Positions 26,501 through 41,660 of a DNA stretch of 64,000 bases are shown one piece after another. The number at the start of each line of letters is the position of its first letter. Within the stretch, counting starts at the first letter, position 1. The stretch spans positions 6,288,803 to 6,352,802 of the forward strand of contig CM071599.1 in the NCBI GenBank assembly GCA_036435485.1. The letters are read 5' to 3'. This DNA comes from Saposhnikovia divaricata (Eukaryota > Streptophyta > Magnoliopsida > Apiales > Apiaceae). Both the position numbers and the translations under genes were made by a program. The notes under the pieces are model-generated. The model did no database searches. It worked only from the letters and a program-made list of their open reading frames with translations, and was not told where the DNA came from.

Positions 26501-29300
26501 GTAAAAATATCCACAAAATGGTCCGACTTGATTTTTAACAATATCCCGTGTACTAACCCCTTTGAGAATTTTCCGAAAACCCAGTTTCGATCATATCAGC
26601 TCCGATTCCTGTCCAAACTGCGTCAAATAAAATTTCGTTGAATTCCAATAACCCATAGGAACTAAATATGTAAAAATATCCACCAAACGGGCCGACTCGA
26701 TTTTTAACAATAACCCGTATGCTAACACCTTTTTAGGATTATCTGAAAACTGAGTTTCGTTCATATTAGCTCCGATTCGGTTCCGAATTGCGTCATATAA
26801 AATTTCATTGAATTCCAATAACCCATAAGAACAAAATATGTAAAAATATCCATAAAATGGTTCGACTCGATTTTTAACAATATCCCGTGTAATAACCCCT
26901 TTGAGGATTATTCGAAAATTGAGTTTTGACTATATCAGCTCCGATTCAGGTCCGAATTACGTAAAATAAAATTTCATTGAATTCCAATAACCCATAGGAA
27001 CAAAATATTTAAAAATATCCCTAAAATGGTCCGACTCGATTTTTAACAATATCCCGTGTACTAACCACTTTGAGGATTATCCGAAAATCGAGTTTCGGTC
27101 ATAACAGCTCCGATTCAGGTTCGAACCGCGTCAAATAAAACTTTGTTGAATTTCAATAACCCATAGGAACAAAATATGTAAAAATATCCACAAAATGGTC
27201 CGACTTGATTTTTAACAATATCCCGTGTACTAACCCCTTTGAGAATTTTTCGAAAACCGAGTTTCGGTCATATCAGCTCCGATTCCGGTCCAAACTGCGT
27301 CAAATAAAATTTCGTTGAATTCCAATAACCCATAGGAACTAAATATGTAAAAATATCCACCAAATGGGCCGACTCGATTTTTAACAATAACTCGTATGCT
27401 AACACCTTTTTAGGATTATCTGAAAACCGAGTTTCGTTCATATTAGCTCCGATTCGGGTCCGAATTGCATCATATAAAATTTCTTTGAATTCCAATAACC
27501 CATAAGAACAAAATATGTAAAAATATCCATAAAATGGTTCGACTCGATTTTTAACAATATCCCGTGTACTAACCCCTTTGAGGATTATTCGAAAACCGAG
27601 TTTTTACTATATCATCTCCGATTCAGGTCCGAATTACGTAAAATAAAATTTCATTGAATTCCAATAACCCATAGGAACAAAATATGTAAAAATATCCACC
27701 AAATGGTCCGACTCGATTTTTAACAATATCCCGTGTACTAACCACTTTGAGGATTATCCAAAAACTGAGTTTCGGTCATAACAGCTCCGATTCAGGTTCG
27801 AACCGCGTCAAGTAAAACTTTGTTGAATTTCAATAACCCATAGGAAAAAAATATGTAAAAATATCCACAAAATGGTCCGACTTGATTTTTAACAATATCC
27901 CGTGTACTAACCCCTTTGAGAATTTTCCGAAAACCGAGTTTCGATCATATCAGCTCCGATTCCTGTCCAAACTGCGTCAAATAAAATTTCATTGAATTCC
28001 AATAACCCATAGGAACTAAATATGTAAAAATATCCACCAAACGGGCCGACTCGATTTTTAACAATAACCCGTATGCTAACACCTTTTTAGGATTATCTGA
28101 AAACCTAGTTTCGTTCATATTAGCTCCGATTCGGGTCCGAATTGCGTCATATAAAATTTCATTGCATTCCAATAACCCATAAGAACAAAATATGTAAAAA
28201 TATCCATAAAATGGTTCGACTCTATTTGTAACAATATCCCGTGTAATAACCCCTTTGAGGATTATTCGAAAATTGAGTTTTGACTATATCAGCTCCGATT
28301 CAGGTCCGAATTACGTAAAATAAAATTTCATTGAATTCCAATAACCCATAGGAACAAAATATTTAAAAATATCCCTAAAATGGTCCGACTCGATTTTTAA
28401 CAATATCCCGTGTACTAACCACTTTGAGGATTATCCGAAAACTGAGTTTCGGTCATAACAGCTCCGATTCAGGTTCGAACCGCGTCAAATAAAACTTTGT
28501 TGAATTTCAATAACCCATAGGAAAAAAATATGTAAAAATATCCACAAAATGGTCCGACTTGATTTTTAACAATATCCCGTGTACTAACCCCTTTGAGAAT
28601 TTTCCGAAAACCGAGTTTCGATCATATCAGCTCCGATTCCTGTCCAAACTGCGTCAAATAAAATTTCATTGAATTCCAATAACCCATAGGAACTAAATAT
28701 GTAAAAATATCCACCAAACGGGCCGACTCGATTTTTAACAATAACCCGTATGCTAACACCTTTTTAGGATTATCTGAAAACCTAGTTTCGTTCATATTAG
28801 CTCCGATTCGGGTCCGAATTGCGTCATATAAAATTTCATTGCATTCCAATAACCCATAAGAACAAAATATGTAAAAATATCCATAAAATGGTTCGACTCG
28901 ATTTTTAACAATATCCCGTGTAATAACCCCTTTGAGGATTATTCGAAAATTGAGTTTTGACTATATCAGCTCCGATTCAGGTCCGAATTACGTAAAATAA
29001 AATTTCATTGAATTCCAATAACCCATAGGAACAAAATATTTAAAAATATCCCTAAAATGGTCCGACTCGATTTTTAACAATATCCCGTGTACTAACCACT
29101 TTGAGGATTATCCGAAAATCGAGTTTCGGTCATAACAGCTCCGATTCAGGTTCGAACCGCGTCAAATAAAACTTTGTTGAATTTCAATAACCCATAGGAA
29201 CAAAATATGTAAAAATATCCACAAAATGGTCCGACTTGATTTTTAACAATATCCCGTGTACTAACCCCTTTGAGAATTTTTCGAAAACCGAGTTTCGGTC
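20500..29300. repeat. Satellite zone of 4-monomer (677 bp) blocks in a longer cycle
   Basis: Near-identical 677-bp blocks follow one another. Marker differences separate five block types. D carries GGGTACGAATTG (near 20697 and 26103). A carries CGGTTCCGAATTG (near 21372, 23403, 26777). B carries AATAACTCGTATG (near 21983, 24014, 27388). C1 and C2 carry AACCTAGTTTCG; C1 is followed by CTATTTGTAACAAT, C2 by CGATTTTTAACAAT. The order reads D A B C1, A B C1 C2, D A B C1 C2. The A-to-A distance of 2031 bp is 12 monomers, and the D-to-D distance is 5405 bp. Confidence 0.85.
24916..24930. other. 11-bp deletion within one satellite monomer
   Basis: At this point AGCTCCGAATTACG replaces the usual AGCTCCGATTCAGG followed by TCCGAATTACG. 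Eleven bases are missing and the flanks share TCCGA, so the loss fits slippage or end-joining between two 5-bp direct repeats. It makes this 4-mer block 666 bp instead of 677. Confidence 0.85.
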
Positions 29301-32300
29301 ATATCAGCTCCGATTCCGGTCCAAACTGCGTCAAATAAAATTTCGTTGAATTCCAATAACCCATAGGAACTAAATATGTAAAAATATCCACCAAATGGGC
29401 CGACTCGATTTTTAACAATTACCCGTATTCTAACACCTTTTTAGGATTATCTGAAAACCGAGTTTCGTTCATATTAGCTCCGATTCGGGTCCGAATTGCG
29501 TCGTATAAAATTTCATTGAATTCCAATAACCCATAAGAAGAAAATATGTAAAAATATCAATGAAATGGTTCGACTCGATTTTTAACAATATCCCGTGTAC
29601 TAACCCCTTTGAGGATTATTCGAAAACCGAGTTTTGACTATATCAGCTTCGATTGAGGTCCGAATTACGTAAAATAAAATTTCATTGAATTCCAATAACC
29701 CATAGGAACAAAATATATAAAAATATCCCTAAGATGGTTCGACTCGATTTTTAACAATATCCCGTGTACTAACCACTTTGAGGATTATCCGAAAACCGAG
29801 TTTCGGTCATAACAACTCCGATTCAGGTTCGAACCGCGTCAAATAAAACTTTGTTGAATTTCAATAACCCATAGGAACAAAATATGTAAAAATATCCACA
29901 AAATGGTCCGACTTGATTTTTAACAATATCCCGTGTACTAACCCTTTTGAGAATTTTCCGAAAACCGATTTTCGAACATATCAGCTCCGATTCCGGTCTG
30001 AACTTCGTCAAATAAAATTTCGTTGAATTCCAATAACCCATAGGAACTAAATATGTAAAAATATCCACCAAATGGGCCGACTCGATTTTTAACAATTACC
30101 CGTATGCTAACACCTTTTTAGGATTATCTGAAAACCGAGTTTCGTTCATATTAGCTCCGATTCGGGTCCGAATTGCGTCGTATAAAATTTCATTGAATTC
30201 CAATAACCCATAAGAAGAAAATATGTAAAAATATCAATGAAATGGTTCGACTCGATTTTTAACAATATCCCGTGTACTAACCCCTTTGAGGATTATTCGA
30301 AAACCGAGTTTTGACTATATCAGCTCCGATTCAGGTCCGAATTACGTAAAATAAAATTTCATTGAATTCCAATAACCCATAGGAACAAAATATGTAAAAA
30401 TATCCCTAAGATGGTTCGACTCGATTTTTAACAATATCCCGTGTACTAACCACTTTGAGGATTATCCGAAAACCGAGTTTCGGTCATAACAGCTCCGATT
30501 CAGGTTCGAACCGCGTCAAATAAAACTTTGTTGAATTTCAATAACCCATAGGAACAAAATATGTAAAAATATCCACAAAATGGTCCGACTTGATTTTTAA
30601 CAATATCCCGTGTACTAACCCCTTTGAGAATTTTTCGAAAACCGAGTTTCGGTCATATCAGCTCCGATTCCGGTCCAAACTGCGTCAAATAAAATTTCGT
30701 TGAATTCCAATAACCCAGAGGAACTAAATATGTAAAAATATCCACCAAATGGGCCGACTCGATTTTTAACAATTACCCGTATGCTAACACCTTTTTAGGA
30801 TTATCTGAAAACCGAGTTTCGTTCATATTAGCTCCGATTCGGGTCCGAATTGCGTCATATAAAATTTCTTTGAATTCCAATAACCCATAAGAACAAAATA
30901 TGTAAAAATATCCATAAAATGGTTCGACTCGATTTTTAACAATATCCCGTGTACTAACCCCTTTGAGGATTATTCGAAAACCGAGTTTTGACTATATCAG
31001 CTCCGATTCAGGTCCGAATTACGTAAAATAAAATTTCATTGAATTCCAATAACCCATAGGAACAAAATATGTAAAAATATCCACCAAATGGTCCGACTCG
31101 ATTTTTAACAATATCCCGTGTACTAACCACTTTGAGGATTATCCAAAAACTGAGTTTCGGTCATAACAGCTCCGATTCTGGTTCGAACCGCGTCAAATAA
31201 AACTTTGTTGAATTTCAATAACCCATAGGAAAAAAATATGTAAAAATATCCACAAAATGGTCCGACTTGATTTTTAACAATATCCCGTGTACTAACCCCT
31301 TTGAGAATTTTCCGAAAACCGAGTTTCGATCATATCCGCTCTGATTCCTGTCCAAACTGCGTCAAATAAAATTTCATTGAATTCCAATAACCCATAGGAA
31401 CTAAATATGTAAAAATATCCACCAAACGGGCCGACTCGATTTTTTGTAACAATAACCCGTATGCTAACACCTTTTTAGGATTATCTGAAAACCGAGTTTC
31501 GTTCATATTAGCTCCGATTCGGGTCCGAATTGCGTCATATAAAATTTCATTGAATTCCAATAACCCATAAGAACAAAATATGTAAAAATATCCATAAAAT
31601 GATTCGACTCTATTTTTAACAATATCCCGTGTAATAACCCCTTTGAGGATTTTTCGAAAATTGAGTTTTGACTATATCAGCTCCGATTCAGGTCCGAATT
31701 ACGTAAAATAAAATTTCATTGAATTCCAATAACCCATAGGAACAAAATATTTAAAAATATCCCTAAAATGGTCCGACTCGATTTTTAACAATATCCCGTG
31801 TACTAACCACTTTGAGGATTATCCGAAAATCGAGTTTCGGTCATAACAGCTCCGATTCAGGTTCGAACCGCGTCAAATAAAACTTTGTTGAATTTCAATA
31901 ACCCATAGGAACAAAATATGTAAAAATATCCACAAAATGGTCCGACTTGATTTTTAACAATATCCTGTGTACTAACCCTTTTGAGAATTTTCCGAAAACC
32001 GATTTTCGATCATATCAGCTCCGATTCCGGTCTGAACTTCGTCAAATAAAATTTCGTTGAATTCCAATAACCCATAGGAACTAAATATGTAAAAATATCC
32101 ACCAAATGGGCCGACTCGATTTTTAACAATAACCCGTATGCTAACACCTTTTTAGGATTATCTGAAAACCGAGTTTCGTTCATATTAGCTCCGATTCGGG
32201 TCCAAATTGCGTCAAATAAAATTTCAATGAATTCTAATAACCCATAAGAACAAAATATGTAAAAATTTCCAAAAAATGGTTCGACTCAATTTTTAACAAT

Positions 32301-35300
32301 ATCCCGTGTACTAACCCCAATGAAGATTATTCGAAAACCGAGTTTCAGTCATTTCAGCCCCGATTCAGGTCCGAACGGCACCAAATAAAATTTCACTGAA
32401 TTCCAATAACCCATAGGAAAAAAATATGTAAAAATATCCACAAAATGGTCCGACTTGATTTTTAACAATATCCCGTGTACTAACCCCTTTGAGAATTTTC
32501 CAAAAACCGAGTTTCGATCATATCAGCTCCGATTCCTGTCCAAACTGCGTCAAATAAAATTTCGTTGAATTCCAATAACCCATAGGAACTAAATATGTAA
32601 AAATATCCACCAAATGGGCCGACTCGATTTTTAACAATTACCCGTATGCTAACACCTTTTTAGGATTATCTGAAAACCGAGTTTCGTTCATATTAGCTCC
32701 GATTCGGGTCCGAATTGCGTCGTATAAAATTTCATTGAATTCCAATAACCCATAAGAAGAAAATATGTAAAAATATCAATGAAATGGTTCGACTCGATTT
32801 TTAACAATATCCCGTGTACTAACCCCTTTGAGGATTATTCGAAAACCGAGTTTTGACTATATCAGCTCCGATTGAGGTCCGAATTACGTAAAATAAAATT
32901 TCATTGAATTCCAATAACCCATAGGAACAAAATATGTAAAAATATCCCTAAGATGGTTCGACTCGATTTTTAACAATATCCCGTGTACTAACCACTTTGA
33001 GGATTATCCGAAAACCGAGTTTCGGTCATAACAGCTCCGATTCAGGTTCGAACCGCGTCAAATAAAACTTTGTTGAATTTCAATAACCCATAGGAACAAA
33101 ATATGTAAAAATATCCACAAAATGGTCCGACTTGATTTTTAACAATATCCCGTGTACTAACCCTTTTGAGAATTTTCCGAAAACCGATTTTCGAACATAT
33201 CAGCTCCGATTCCGGTCTGAACTTCGTCAAATAAAATTTCGTTGAATTCCAATAACCCATAGGAACTAAATATGTAAAAATATCCACCAAATGGGCCGAC
33301 TCGATTTTTAACAATAACCCGTATGCTAACACCTTTTTAGGATTATCTGAAAACCGAGTTTCGTTCATATTAGCTCCGATTCGGGTCCGAATTGCGTCAT
33401 ATAAAATTTCATTGAATTCCAATAACCCATAAGAACAAAATATGTAAAAATATCCATAAAATGGTTCGACTCAATTTTTAACAATATCCCGTGTAATAAC
33501 CCCTTTGAGGATTATTCGAAAATTGAGTTTTGACTATATCAGCTCCGATTCAGGTCCGAATTACGTAAAATAAAATTTCATTGAATTCCAATAACCCATA
33601 GGAACAAAATATGTAAAAATATCCACCAAATGGTCCGACTCGATTTTTAACAATATCCCGTGTACTAACCACTTTGAGGATTATCCAAAAACTGAGTTTC
33701 GGTCATAACAGCTCCGATTCAGGTTCGAACCGCGTCAAATAAAACTTTGTTGAATTTCAATAACCCATAGGAAAAAAATATGTAAAAATATCCACAAAAT
33801 GGTCCGACTTGATTTTTAACAATATCCCGTGTACTAACCCCTTTGAGAATTTTCCGAAAACCGAGTTTCGATCATATCAGCTCCGATTCCTGTCCAAACT
33901 GCGTCAAATAAAATTTCATTGAATTCCAATAACCCATAGGAACTAAATATGTAAAAATATCCACCAAACGGGCCGACTCGATTTTTAACAATAACCCGTA
34001 TGCTAACACCTTTTTAGGATTATCTGAAAACCGAGTTTCGTTCATATTAGCTCCGATTCGGGTCCGAATTGCGTCATATAAAATTTCATTGAATTCCAAT
34101 AACCCATAAGAACAAAATATGTAAAAATATCCATAAAATGGTTCGACTCTATTTTTAACAATATCCCGTGTAATAACCCCTTTGAGGATTATTCGAAAAT
34201 TGAGTTTTGACTATATCAGCTCCGATTCAGGTCTGAATTACGTAAAATAAAATTTCATTGAATTCCAATAACCCATAGGAACAAAATATTTAAAAATATC
34301 CCTAAAATGGTCCGACTCGATTTTTAACAATATCCCGTGTACTAACCACTTTGAGGATTATCCGAAAATCGAGTTTCGGTCATAACAGCTCCGATTCAGG
34401 TTCGAACCGCGTCAAATAAAACTTTGTTGAATTTCAATAACCCATAGGAACAAAATATGTAAAAATATCCACAAAATGGTCCGACTTGATTTTTAACAAT
34501 ATCCCGTGTACTAACCCCTTTGAGAATTTTTCGAAAACCGAGTTTCGGTCATATCAGCTCCGATTCCGGTCCAAACTTCGTCAAATAAAATTTCGTTGAA
34601 TTCCAATAACCCATAGGAACTAAATATGTAAAAATATCCACCAAATGGGCCGACTCAATTTTTAACAATTACCCGTATGCTAACACCTTTTTAGGATTAT
34701 CTGAAAACCGAGTTTCGTTCATTTTAGCTCCGATTCGGGTCCGAATTGCGTCATATAAAATTTCATTGAATTCCAATAACCCATAAGAAGAAAATATGTA
34801 AAAATATCAATGAAATGGTTCGACTCGATTTTTAACAATATCCCGTGTACTAACCCCTTTGAGGATTATTCGAAAACCGAGTTTTGACTATATCAGCTCC
34901 GATTGAGGTCCGAATTACGTAAAATAAAATTTCATTGAATTCCAATAACCCATAGGAACAAAATATGTAAAAATATCCCTAAGATGGTTCGACTCGATTT
35001 TTAACAATATCCCGTGTACTAACCACTTTGAGGATTATCCGAAAACCGAGTTTCGGTCATAACAGCTCCGATTCAGGTTCGAACCGCGTCAAATAAAACT
35101 TTGTTGAATTTCAATAACCCATAGGAACAAAATATGTAAAAATATCCACAAAATGGTCCGACTTGATTTTTAACAATATCCCGTGTACTAACCCTTTTGA
35201 GAATTTTCCGAAAACCGATTTTCGATCATATCAGCTCCGATTCCGGTCTGAACTTCGTCAAATAAAATTTCGTTGAATTCCAATAACCCATAGGAACTAA

Positions 35301-36600
35301 ATATGTAAAAATATCCACCAAATGGGCCGACTCAATTTTTAACAATAACCCGTATGCTAACACCTTTTTAGGATTATCTGAAAACCGAGTTTCGTTCATA
35401 TAAGCTCCGATTCGGGTCCGAATTGCGTCAAATAAAATTTCAATGAATTCTAATAACCCATAAGAACAAAATATGTAAAAATTTCCAAAAAATGGTTCGA
35501 CTCAATTTTTAACAATATCCCGTGTACTAACCCCATTGAAGATTATTCGAAAACCGAGTTTCAGTCATTTCAGCCCCGATTCAGGTCCGAACGGCACCAA
35601 ATAAAATTTTACTGAATTCCAATAACCCATAGGAAAAAAATATGTAAAAATATCCACAAAATGGTCCGACTTGATTTTTAACAATATCCCGTGTACTAAC
35701 CCCTTTGAGAATTTTCCAAAAACCGAGTTTCGATCATATCAGCTCCGATTCCTGTCCAAACTGCGTCAAATAAAATTTCGTTGAATTCCAATAACCCATA
35801 GGAACTAAATATGTAAAAATATCCACCAAACGGGCCGACTCGATTTTTAACAATAACCCGTATGCTAACACCTTTTTAGGATTATCTGAAAACCGAGTTT
35901 CGTTCATATTAGCTCCGATTCGGGTCCGAATTGCGTCATATAAAATTTCATTGAATTCCAATAACCCATAAGAACAAAATATGTAAAAATATCCATAAAA
36001 TGGTTCGACTCTATTTTTAACAATATCCCGTGTAATAACCCCTTTGAGGATTATTCGAAAATTGAGTTTTGACTATATCAGCTCCGATTCAGGTCCGAAT
36101 TACGTAAAATAAAATTTCATTGAATTCCAATAACCCATAGGAACAAAATATTTAAAAATATCCCTAAAATGGTCCGACTCGATTTTTAACAATATCCCGT
36201 GTACTAACCACTTTGAGGATTATCCGAAAATCGAGTTTCGGTCATAACAGCTCCGATTCAGGTTCGAACCGCGTCAAATAAAACTTTGTTGAATTTCAAT
36301 AACCCATAGGAACAAAATATGTAAAAATATCCACAAAATGGTCCGACTTGATTTTTAACAATATCCCGTGTACTAACCCCTTTGAGAATTTTTCGAAAAC
36401 CGAGTTTCGGTCATATCAGCTCCGATTCCGGTCCAAACTGCGTCAAATAAAATTTCGTTGAATTCCAATAACCCATAGGAACTAAATATGTAAAAATATC
36501 CACCAAATGGGCCGACTCGATTTTTAACAATTACCCGTATGCTAACACCTTTTTAGGATTATCTGAAAACCGAGTTTCGTTCATATTAGCTCCGATTCGG
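29300..36600. repeat. Mosaic satellite zone carrying ATCAATGAAATGG monomers
   Basis: Four-monomer blocks continue but are mixed with subtypes shared with 5.8-8.3 kb. The ATCAATGAAATGG variant appears near 29553, 30232, 32775 and 34807. The GAACGGCACC type appears near 32372 and 35587. Spacing of the recurrent GATTCCTGTCC monomer is irregular here (about 2540 bp, then about 1862 bp). A short insertion (CGATTTTTTGTAACAAT) sits near 31437. Confidence 0.7.
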
Positions 36601-39410
36601 GTCCGAATTGCGTCATATAAAATTTCATTGAATTCCAATAACCCATAAGAACAAAATATGTAAAAATATCAATGAAATGGTTCGACTCGATTTTTAACAA
36701 TATCCCGTGTACTAACCCCTTTGAGGATTATTCGAAAACCGAGTTTTGACTATATCAGCTCCGATTGAGGTCCGAATTACGTAAAATAAAATTTCATTGA
36801 ATTCCAATAACCCATAGGAACAAAATATGTAAAAATATCCCTAAGATGGTCCGACTCAATTTTTAACAATATCCCGTGTACTAACCACTTTGAGGATTAT
36901 CCGAAAACCGAGTTTCGGTCATAACAGCTCCGATTCAGGTTCGAACCGCGTCAAATAAAACTTTGTTGAATTTCAATAACCCATAGGAACAAAATATGTA
37001 AAAATATCCACAAAATGGTCCGACTTGATTTTTAACAATATCCCATGTACTAACCCTTTTGAGAATTTTCCGAAAACCGATTTTCGATCATATCAGCTCC
37101 GATTCCGGTCTGAACTTCGTCAAATAAAATTTCGTTGAATTCCAATAACCCATAGGAACTAAATATGTAAAAATATCCAGCAAATGGGCCGACTCGATTT
37201 TTAACAATAACCCGTATGCTAACACCTTTTTAGGATTATCTGAAAACCGAGTTTCGTTCATATTAGCTCCGATTCGGGTCCGAATTGCGTCAAATAAAAT
37301 TTCAATGAATTCTAATAACCCATAAGAACAAAATATGTAAAAATTTCCAAAAAATGGTTCGACTCAATTTTTAACAATATCCCGTGTACTAACCCCATTG
37401 AAGATTATTCGAAAACCGAGTTTCAGTCATTTCAGCCCCGATTCAGGTCCGAACGGCACCAAATAAAATTTCACTGAATTCCAATAACCCATAGGAACAA
37501 AATATGTTAAAATATCCACATAATGGTCGGACTTGATTTTTAACAATATCCCGTGTACTAACCCCTTTGAGAATTTTCCAAAAACCGAGTTTCGATCATA
37601 TAAGCTCCGATTCTGGTCCAAACTGCGTCAAATAAAATTTCGTTGAATTCCAATAACCCATAGGAACAAAATATGTGAAAATATCCACAAAATGGTCCGA
37701 CTAAATTTTTAACAATATCCTGTGTACTAACCCCTTTGAGGATTATTCGAAAACCGAGTTTTGACTATATCAGCTCCGATTCAGGTCCGAATTACGTCAA
37801 ATAATATTTCATTGAATTCCAATAACCCATAGGAACAAAATATGTAAAAATATCCCTAAAATGGTCCGACTCGATTTTTAACAATATCCCGTGTACTAAC
37901 CACTTTGAGGATTATCCGAAAACCGAGTTTCGATCATAACAGCTCCGATTCAGGTTCGAACCGCGTCAAATAAAATTTTGTTGAATTTCAATAACCCATA
38001 GGAACAAAACATGTAAAAATATCCACAAAATGGTCCGACTTGATTTTTAACAATATCCCGTGTACTAACCCCTTTGAGAATTTCCCGAAAACCGAGTTTC
38101 GGTCATATCAGCTCCGATTCCGGTCCAAACTTCGTCAAATAAAATTCCGTTGAATTCCAATAACCCATAGGAACTAAATATGTAAAAATATCCACCAAAT
38201 GGGCCGACTCGATTTTTAACAATAACCCGTATGCTAACACCTTTTTAGGATTATCTGAAAACCGAGTTTCGTTCATATTAGCTCCGATTCGGGTCCGAAT
38301 TACGTAAAATAAAATTTCATTGAATTCCAATAACCCATAGGAACAAAATATTTAAAAATATCCCTAAAATGGTCCGACTCGATTTTTAACAATATCCCGT
38401 GTACTAACCACTTTGAGGATTATCCGAAAATCGAGTTTCGGTCGTAACAGCCCCGATTCAAGTCCGAACGGCACCAAATAAAATTTCACTGAATTCCAAT
38501 AACCCATAGGAACAAAATATGTAAAAATATCCACATAATGGTCCGACTTGATTTTTAACAATATCCCGTGTACTAACCCCTTTGAGAATTTTCCGAAAAC
38601 CGAGTTTCGGTCATATCAGCTCCGATTCCGGTCTGAACTTCGTCAAATAAAATTTCGTGGAATTCCAATAACCCATAGGAACTAAATATGTAAAAATATC
38701 CACCAAATGGGCCGACTCGATTTTTAACAATAACCCGTATGCTAACACCTTTTTAGGATTATCTGAAAACCGAGTTTTGTTCATATTAGCTCCGATTCAG
38801 GTCCGAATTACGTCAAATAATATTTCATTGAATTCCAATAACCCATAGGAACAAAATATTTAAAAATATCCCAAAAATGGTCCGACTCGATTTTTAACAA
38901 TATCCCGTGTACTAACCACTTTGAGGATTATCCGAAAATCGAGTTTCGGTCATAACAGCCCCGATTCAGGTCCGAATGGCACCAAATAAAATTTCACTGA
39001 ATTCCAATAACCCATAGGAACAAAATATGTAAAAATATCCACATAATGGTCCGACTTGATTTTTAACAATATCCCGTGTACTAACCCCTTTGAGAATTTT
39101 CCGAAAACCGAGTTTCGGTCATATCAGCTCCGATTCGGGTCCGAATTGCGTCATATAAAATTTCATTGAATTCCAATAACCCATAAGAACAAAATATGTA
39201 AAAATATCCATAAAATGGTTCGACTCGATTTTTAACAATATCCCGTGTACTAACCCTTTTGAGGATTATTCGAAAACCGAGTTTTGACTATATCAGCTCC
39301 GATTCAGGTCCGAATTACGTAAAATAAAATTTCATTGAATTCCAATAACCCATAGGAACAAAATATGTAAAAATATCCCTAAAATGGTCCGACTCGATTT
39401 TTAACAATAC
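36600..39410. repeat. Second copy of the 5.8-8.6 kb satellite segment
   Basis: This stretch follows the segment from about 5830 to 8640 at a constant offset of 30769 bp. It shares subtype order and private differences: CCGATTTTCGATCATATC, ATAATATTTCATTG, CAAAACATGTAAAAATATCC and ATCAATGAAATGG. An offset of 30769 bp equals about 182 monomers, so the copy is in register. Confidence 0.8.
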
Positions 39411-41660
39411 CCCGTGTACTAACCCCTTTGAGAATTTTCCGAAAACCGAGTTTCGGTCATATCAGCTCCGATTCCTGTCTGAACTTCGTCAAATAAAATT
39501 TCGTTGAATTCCAATAACCCATAGGAACTAAATATGTAAAAATATCCACCAAATGGGCCGACTCGATTTTTAACAATAACCCGTATGCTAACACCTTTTT
39601 AGGATTATCTGAAAACCGAGTTTCGTTCATATTAGCTCCGATTCAGGTCCGAATTACGTCAAATAATATTTCATTGAATTCCAATAACCCATAGGAACAA
39701 AATATTTAAAAATATCCCAAAAGTCCGACTCAATTTTTAACAATATCCCGTGTACTAACCACTTTGAGGATTATCCGAAAATCGAGTTTCGGTCATAACA
39801 GCCCCGATTCAGGTCCGAACGGCACCAAATAAAATTTTACTGAATTCCAATAACCCATAGGAACAAAATATGTAAAAATATCCACATAATGGTCCGACTT
39901 GATTTTTAACAATATCCCGTGTACTAACCCCTTTGAGAATTTTCCGAAAACCGAGTTTCGGTCATATCAGCTCCGATTCGGGTCCGAATTGCGTCATATA
40001 AAATTTCACTGAATTCCAATAACCCATAGGAACAAAATATGTAAAAATATCCACATAATGGTCCGACTTGATTTTTAACAATATCCCGTGTACTAACCCC
40101 TTTGAGAATTTTCCGAAAACCGAGTTTCGGTCATATCAGCTCCGATTCCGGTCTGAACTTCGTCAAATAAAATTTCGTTGAATTCCAATAACCCATAGGA
40201 ACTAAATATGTAAAAATATCCACCAAATGGGCCGACTCGATTTTTAACAATAACCCGTATGCTAACACCTTTTTAGGATTATCTGAAAACCGAGTTTCGT
40301 TCATATTAGCTCCGATTCAGGTCCGAATTACGTCAAATAATATTTCATTGAATTCCAATAACCCATAGGAACAAAATATTTAAAAATATCCCAAAAATGG
40401 TCCGACTCGATTTTTAACAATATCCCGTGTACTAACCACTTTGAGGATTATCCGAAAATCGAGTTTCGGTCATAACAGCCCCGATTCAGGTCCGAATGGC
40501 ACCAAATAAAATTTCACGGAATTCCAATAACCCATAGGAACAAAATATGTAAAAATATCCACATAATGGTCCGACTTGATTTTTAACAATATCCCGTGTA
40601 CTAACCCCTTTGAGAATTTTCCGAAAACCGAGTTTCGGTCATATCAGCTCCGATTCGGGTCCGAATTGCGTCATATAAAATTTCATTGAATTCCAATAAC
40701 CCATAAGAACAAAATATGTAAAAATATCCATAAAATGGTTCGACTCGATTTTTAACAATATCCCGTGTACTAACCCCTTTGAGGATTATTCGAAAACCGA
40801 GTTTTGACTATATCAGCTCCGATTCAGGTCCGAATTACGTAAAATAAAATTTCATTGAATTCCAATAACCCATAGGAACAAAATATGTAAAAATATCCCT
40901 AAAATGGTCCGACTCGATTTTTAACAATACCCCGTGTACTAACCCCTTTGAGAATTTTCCGAAAACCGAGTTTCGGTCATATCAGCTCCGATTCCTGTCT
41001 GAACTTCGTCAAATAAAATTTCGTTGAATTCCAATAACCCATAGGAACTAAATATGTAAAAATATCCACCAAATGGGCCGACTCGATTTTTAACAATAAC
41101 CCGTATGCTAACACCTTTTTAGGATTATCTGAAAACCGAGTTTCGTTCATATTAGCTCCGATTCAGGTCCGAATTACGTCAAATAATATTTCATTGAATT
41201 CCAATAACCCATAGGAACAAAATATTTAAAAATATCCCAAAAGTTCGACTCAATTTTTAACAATATCCCGTGTACTAACCACTTTGAGGATTATCCGAAA
41301 ATCGAGTTTCGGTCATAACAGCCCCGATTCAGGTCCGAACGGCACCAAATAAAATTTTACTGAATTCCAATAACCCATAGGAACAAAATATGTAAAAATA
41401 TCCACATAATGGTCCGACATGATTTTTAACAATATCCCGTGTACTAACCCCTTTGAGAATTTTCCGAAAACCGAGTTTCGGTCTTATCAGCTCCGATTCC
41501 GGTCTTAACTTCGTCAAATAAAATTTCGTTGAATTCCAATAACCCATAGGAACTAAATATGTAAAAATATCCACCAAATGGGCCGACTCGATTTTTAACA
41601 ATAACCCGTATGCTAACACCTTTTTAGGATTATCTGAAAACCGAGTTTCGTTCATATTAG
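38600..41660. repeat. 1520-bp (9-monomer) tandem higher-order repeat
   Basis: The sequence from about 38630 is repeated from about 40150 at a spacing of 1520 bp. A private 3-bp loss in the CCCAAAAATGG block (CCCAAAAG near 39718 and 41238) recurs at the same spacing, which fixes the register. Further marker recurrence near 41502 is 1351 bp on, so the third repeat is about one monomer shorter. Confidence 0.75.
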
